From assembly GCA_946481225.1 (NCBI GenBank), contig CAMLNJ010000011.1:1-16506 (forward strand): 16,506 bases of DNA, written 5' to 3'. The position numbers were made by a program, and so were the translations under genes. The notes under the pieces are model-generated. The model searched no databases. It saw nothing but the letters and a program-made list of their open reading frames with translations, and was not told the DNA's origin. Below, piece by piece: positions 16,136-16,506 of the stretch; position 1 is the stretch's first letter; the number at the start of each line of letters is the position of its first letter. This stretch comes from an uncultured Verrucomicrobiota bacterium. Lineage in GTDB: Bacteria > Verrucomicrobiota > Verrucomicrobiae > Opitutales > Opitutaceae.

Positions 16136-16330
16136 GGACCGGACGAGGCAAAGCAGTCGAGAGTTGGCCAAGCCCGCGCCTTCGGCAAGCCCGGGGAAAA
16201 CCCGTGAAACTCGCGCGCCACCGGCTTGCACACCCGCCCTCCCGCTGCTTCCTCAGGCAGGCCTCCGGCTTTCAGGCTCCTCTCTCCCCGCTCCCCGCTC
16301 CCCGCTCCCTGCTACCCGCTCCACGCTCCA
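16136..16330. promoter_or_regulatory. Divergent intergenic region upstream of the LPS operon and an ABC transporter gene
   Basis: These 195 bases separate two outward-reading genes and should hold promoters for both. No convincing -35/-10 pair or Shine-Dalgarno is visible. AAGCCCG occurs twice in close succession (around 16170 and 16188), and the right end is occupied by C-rich tandem repeats. An in-frame extension of the acyltransferase enters this region but has no conserved sequence. Confidence 0.4.
16286..16327. repeat. Six degenerate 7-bp tandem repeats (CCCCGCT)
   Basis: Units read CCCCGCT, CCCCGCT, CCCCGCT, CCCTGCT, ACCCGCT and CCACGCT. The first three are perfect and the last three each differ by one base. 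The array ends three bases before the ATG of the ABC transporter gene, so it fills the place where a Shine-Dalgarno sequence would be. It is pyrimidine-rich on the plus strand. Confidence 0.85.
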
Positions 16331-16506
16331 ATGCCGCTTCTCGACGTTTCCGACCTGCGCACCAGCTTCCATACCCGCGGCGGCGTTTTCCGCGCCGTCG
16401 ACGGCGTGAGTTTCCAGCTCGAGCGCGGCGAGACCCTCGGCCTCGTCGGCGAATCCGGCTCCGGCAAGTCCGTCACCTGCGCCTCCCTCCTCCGCCTCCT
16501 CCCCAC
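16331..16506 (+). CDS. Opp/Dpp-type ABC transporter ATP-binding protein (3' end missing)
   Basis: Only the first 58 codons are inside the window. The sequence starts [20 protein letters not shown], then [20 protein letters not shown], then Walker A GESGSGKS (residues 40-47), then [11 protein letters not shown]. This order, with TSF-x-T-x-G-x-x-x-AVDGVSF, is characteristic of the OppD/DppD ATPases that power uptake of peptides or similar solutes. The signature, Walker B and C-terminal oligopeptide-type domain are beyond the edge. ATG 16331 gives the normal family start, although only C-rich repeats stand before it and no Shine-Dalgarno is seen. It reads away from the LPS operon and is probably a separate uptake system. 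Whether it is OppD-like or a fused OppD-OppF protein cannot be told. Confidence 0.9.
   Translation, partial: MPLLDVSDLRTSFHTRGGVFRAVDGVSFQLERGETLGLVGESGSGKSVTCASLLRLLP

Noticed and set aside
14744..16207. Open frame of 487 codons on the plus strand
   Set aside because: It is antisense to the acyltransferase, whose catalytic motif is intact. The translation is a run of Arg/His/Pro with no domain.
16286..16327. CRISPR array
   Set aside because: The units are 7 bp and contiguous, with no spacers and no cas genes nearby.

Overview
This is a GC-rich bacterial window dominated by genes for assembling and exporting a lipopolysaccharide or lipo-oligosaccharide. An MsbA-type exporter, an LpxL/HtrB-type lipid A acyltransferase, an ELM1/GtrOC1-family protein and a YrbL homologue together point to a Gram-negative host. 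The gene styles, with many GTG starts and an Arg/Gly-rich hypothetical protein, would fit Verrucomicrobiota (Opitutae-like). That assignment is an impression, not a demonstrated result.

Layout. (1) Positions 1-1817, minus strand: the start and 605 codons of a protein with an Arg/Asp/Gly-rich disordered N-terminal region, of unknown function, running off the left edge. (2) Positions 1818-2022: a divergent intergenic region. (3) Positions 2023-6152, plus strand: an MsbA-type ABC exporter that overlaps a GT8 glycosyltransferase at TGATG, then, after 123 bases, a GT4-type glycosyltransferase with a four-cysteine insert. (4) Positions 6153-6293: a convergent intergenic region with a hairpin. (5) Positions 6294-16135, minus strand, read right to left: lipid A-type acyltransferase, ELM1/GtrOC1 family protein, GT4 glycosyltransferase, YrbL-family kinase-like protein, CgeB-like glycosyltransferase, GT4 glycosyltransferase, a second GT4-like glycosyltransferase, nitroreductase-family protein and polysaccharide pyruvyl transferase. 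(6) Positions 16136-16330: a divergent intergenic region holding six degenerate 7-bp repeats. (7) Position 16331 to the right edge, plus strand: the first 58 codons of an Opp/Dpp-type ABC transporter ATPase, probably unrelated to the cluster.

How the genes may work together (inference). The acyltransferase would complete the lipid anchor. The six or seven glycosyltransferases would build a core or short oligosaccharide on it. The pyruvyl transferase, and perhaps the YrbL-like protein and the nitroreductase, would decorate it. The MsbA-type transporter would flip the product across the inner membrane. No Wzx flippase, Wzy polymerase, O-antigen ligase or sugar-nucleotide synthesis gene is visible, so a core or lipo-oligosaccharide locus fits better than an O-antigen locus. 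Overlaps of the ATGA/GTGA kind tie several minus-strand genes together.

Some very long open frames opposite these genes (for example 6681-8705 plus) are high-GC shadows and are not annotated. Two real genes run off the window edges.
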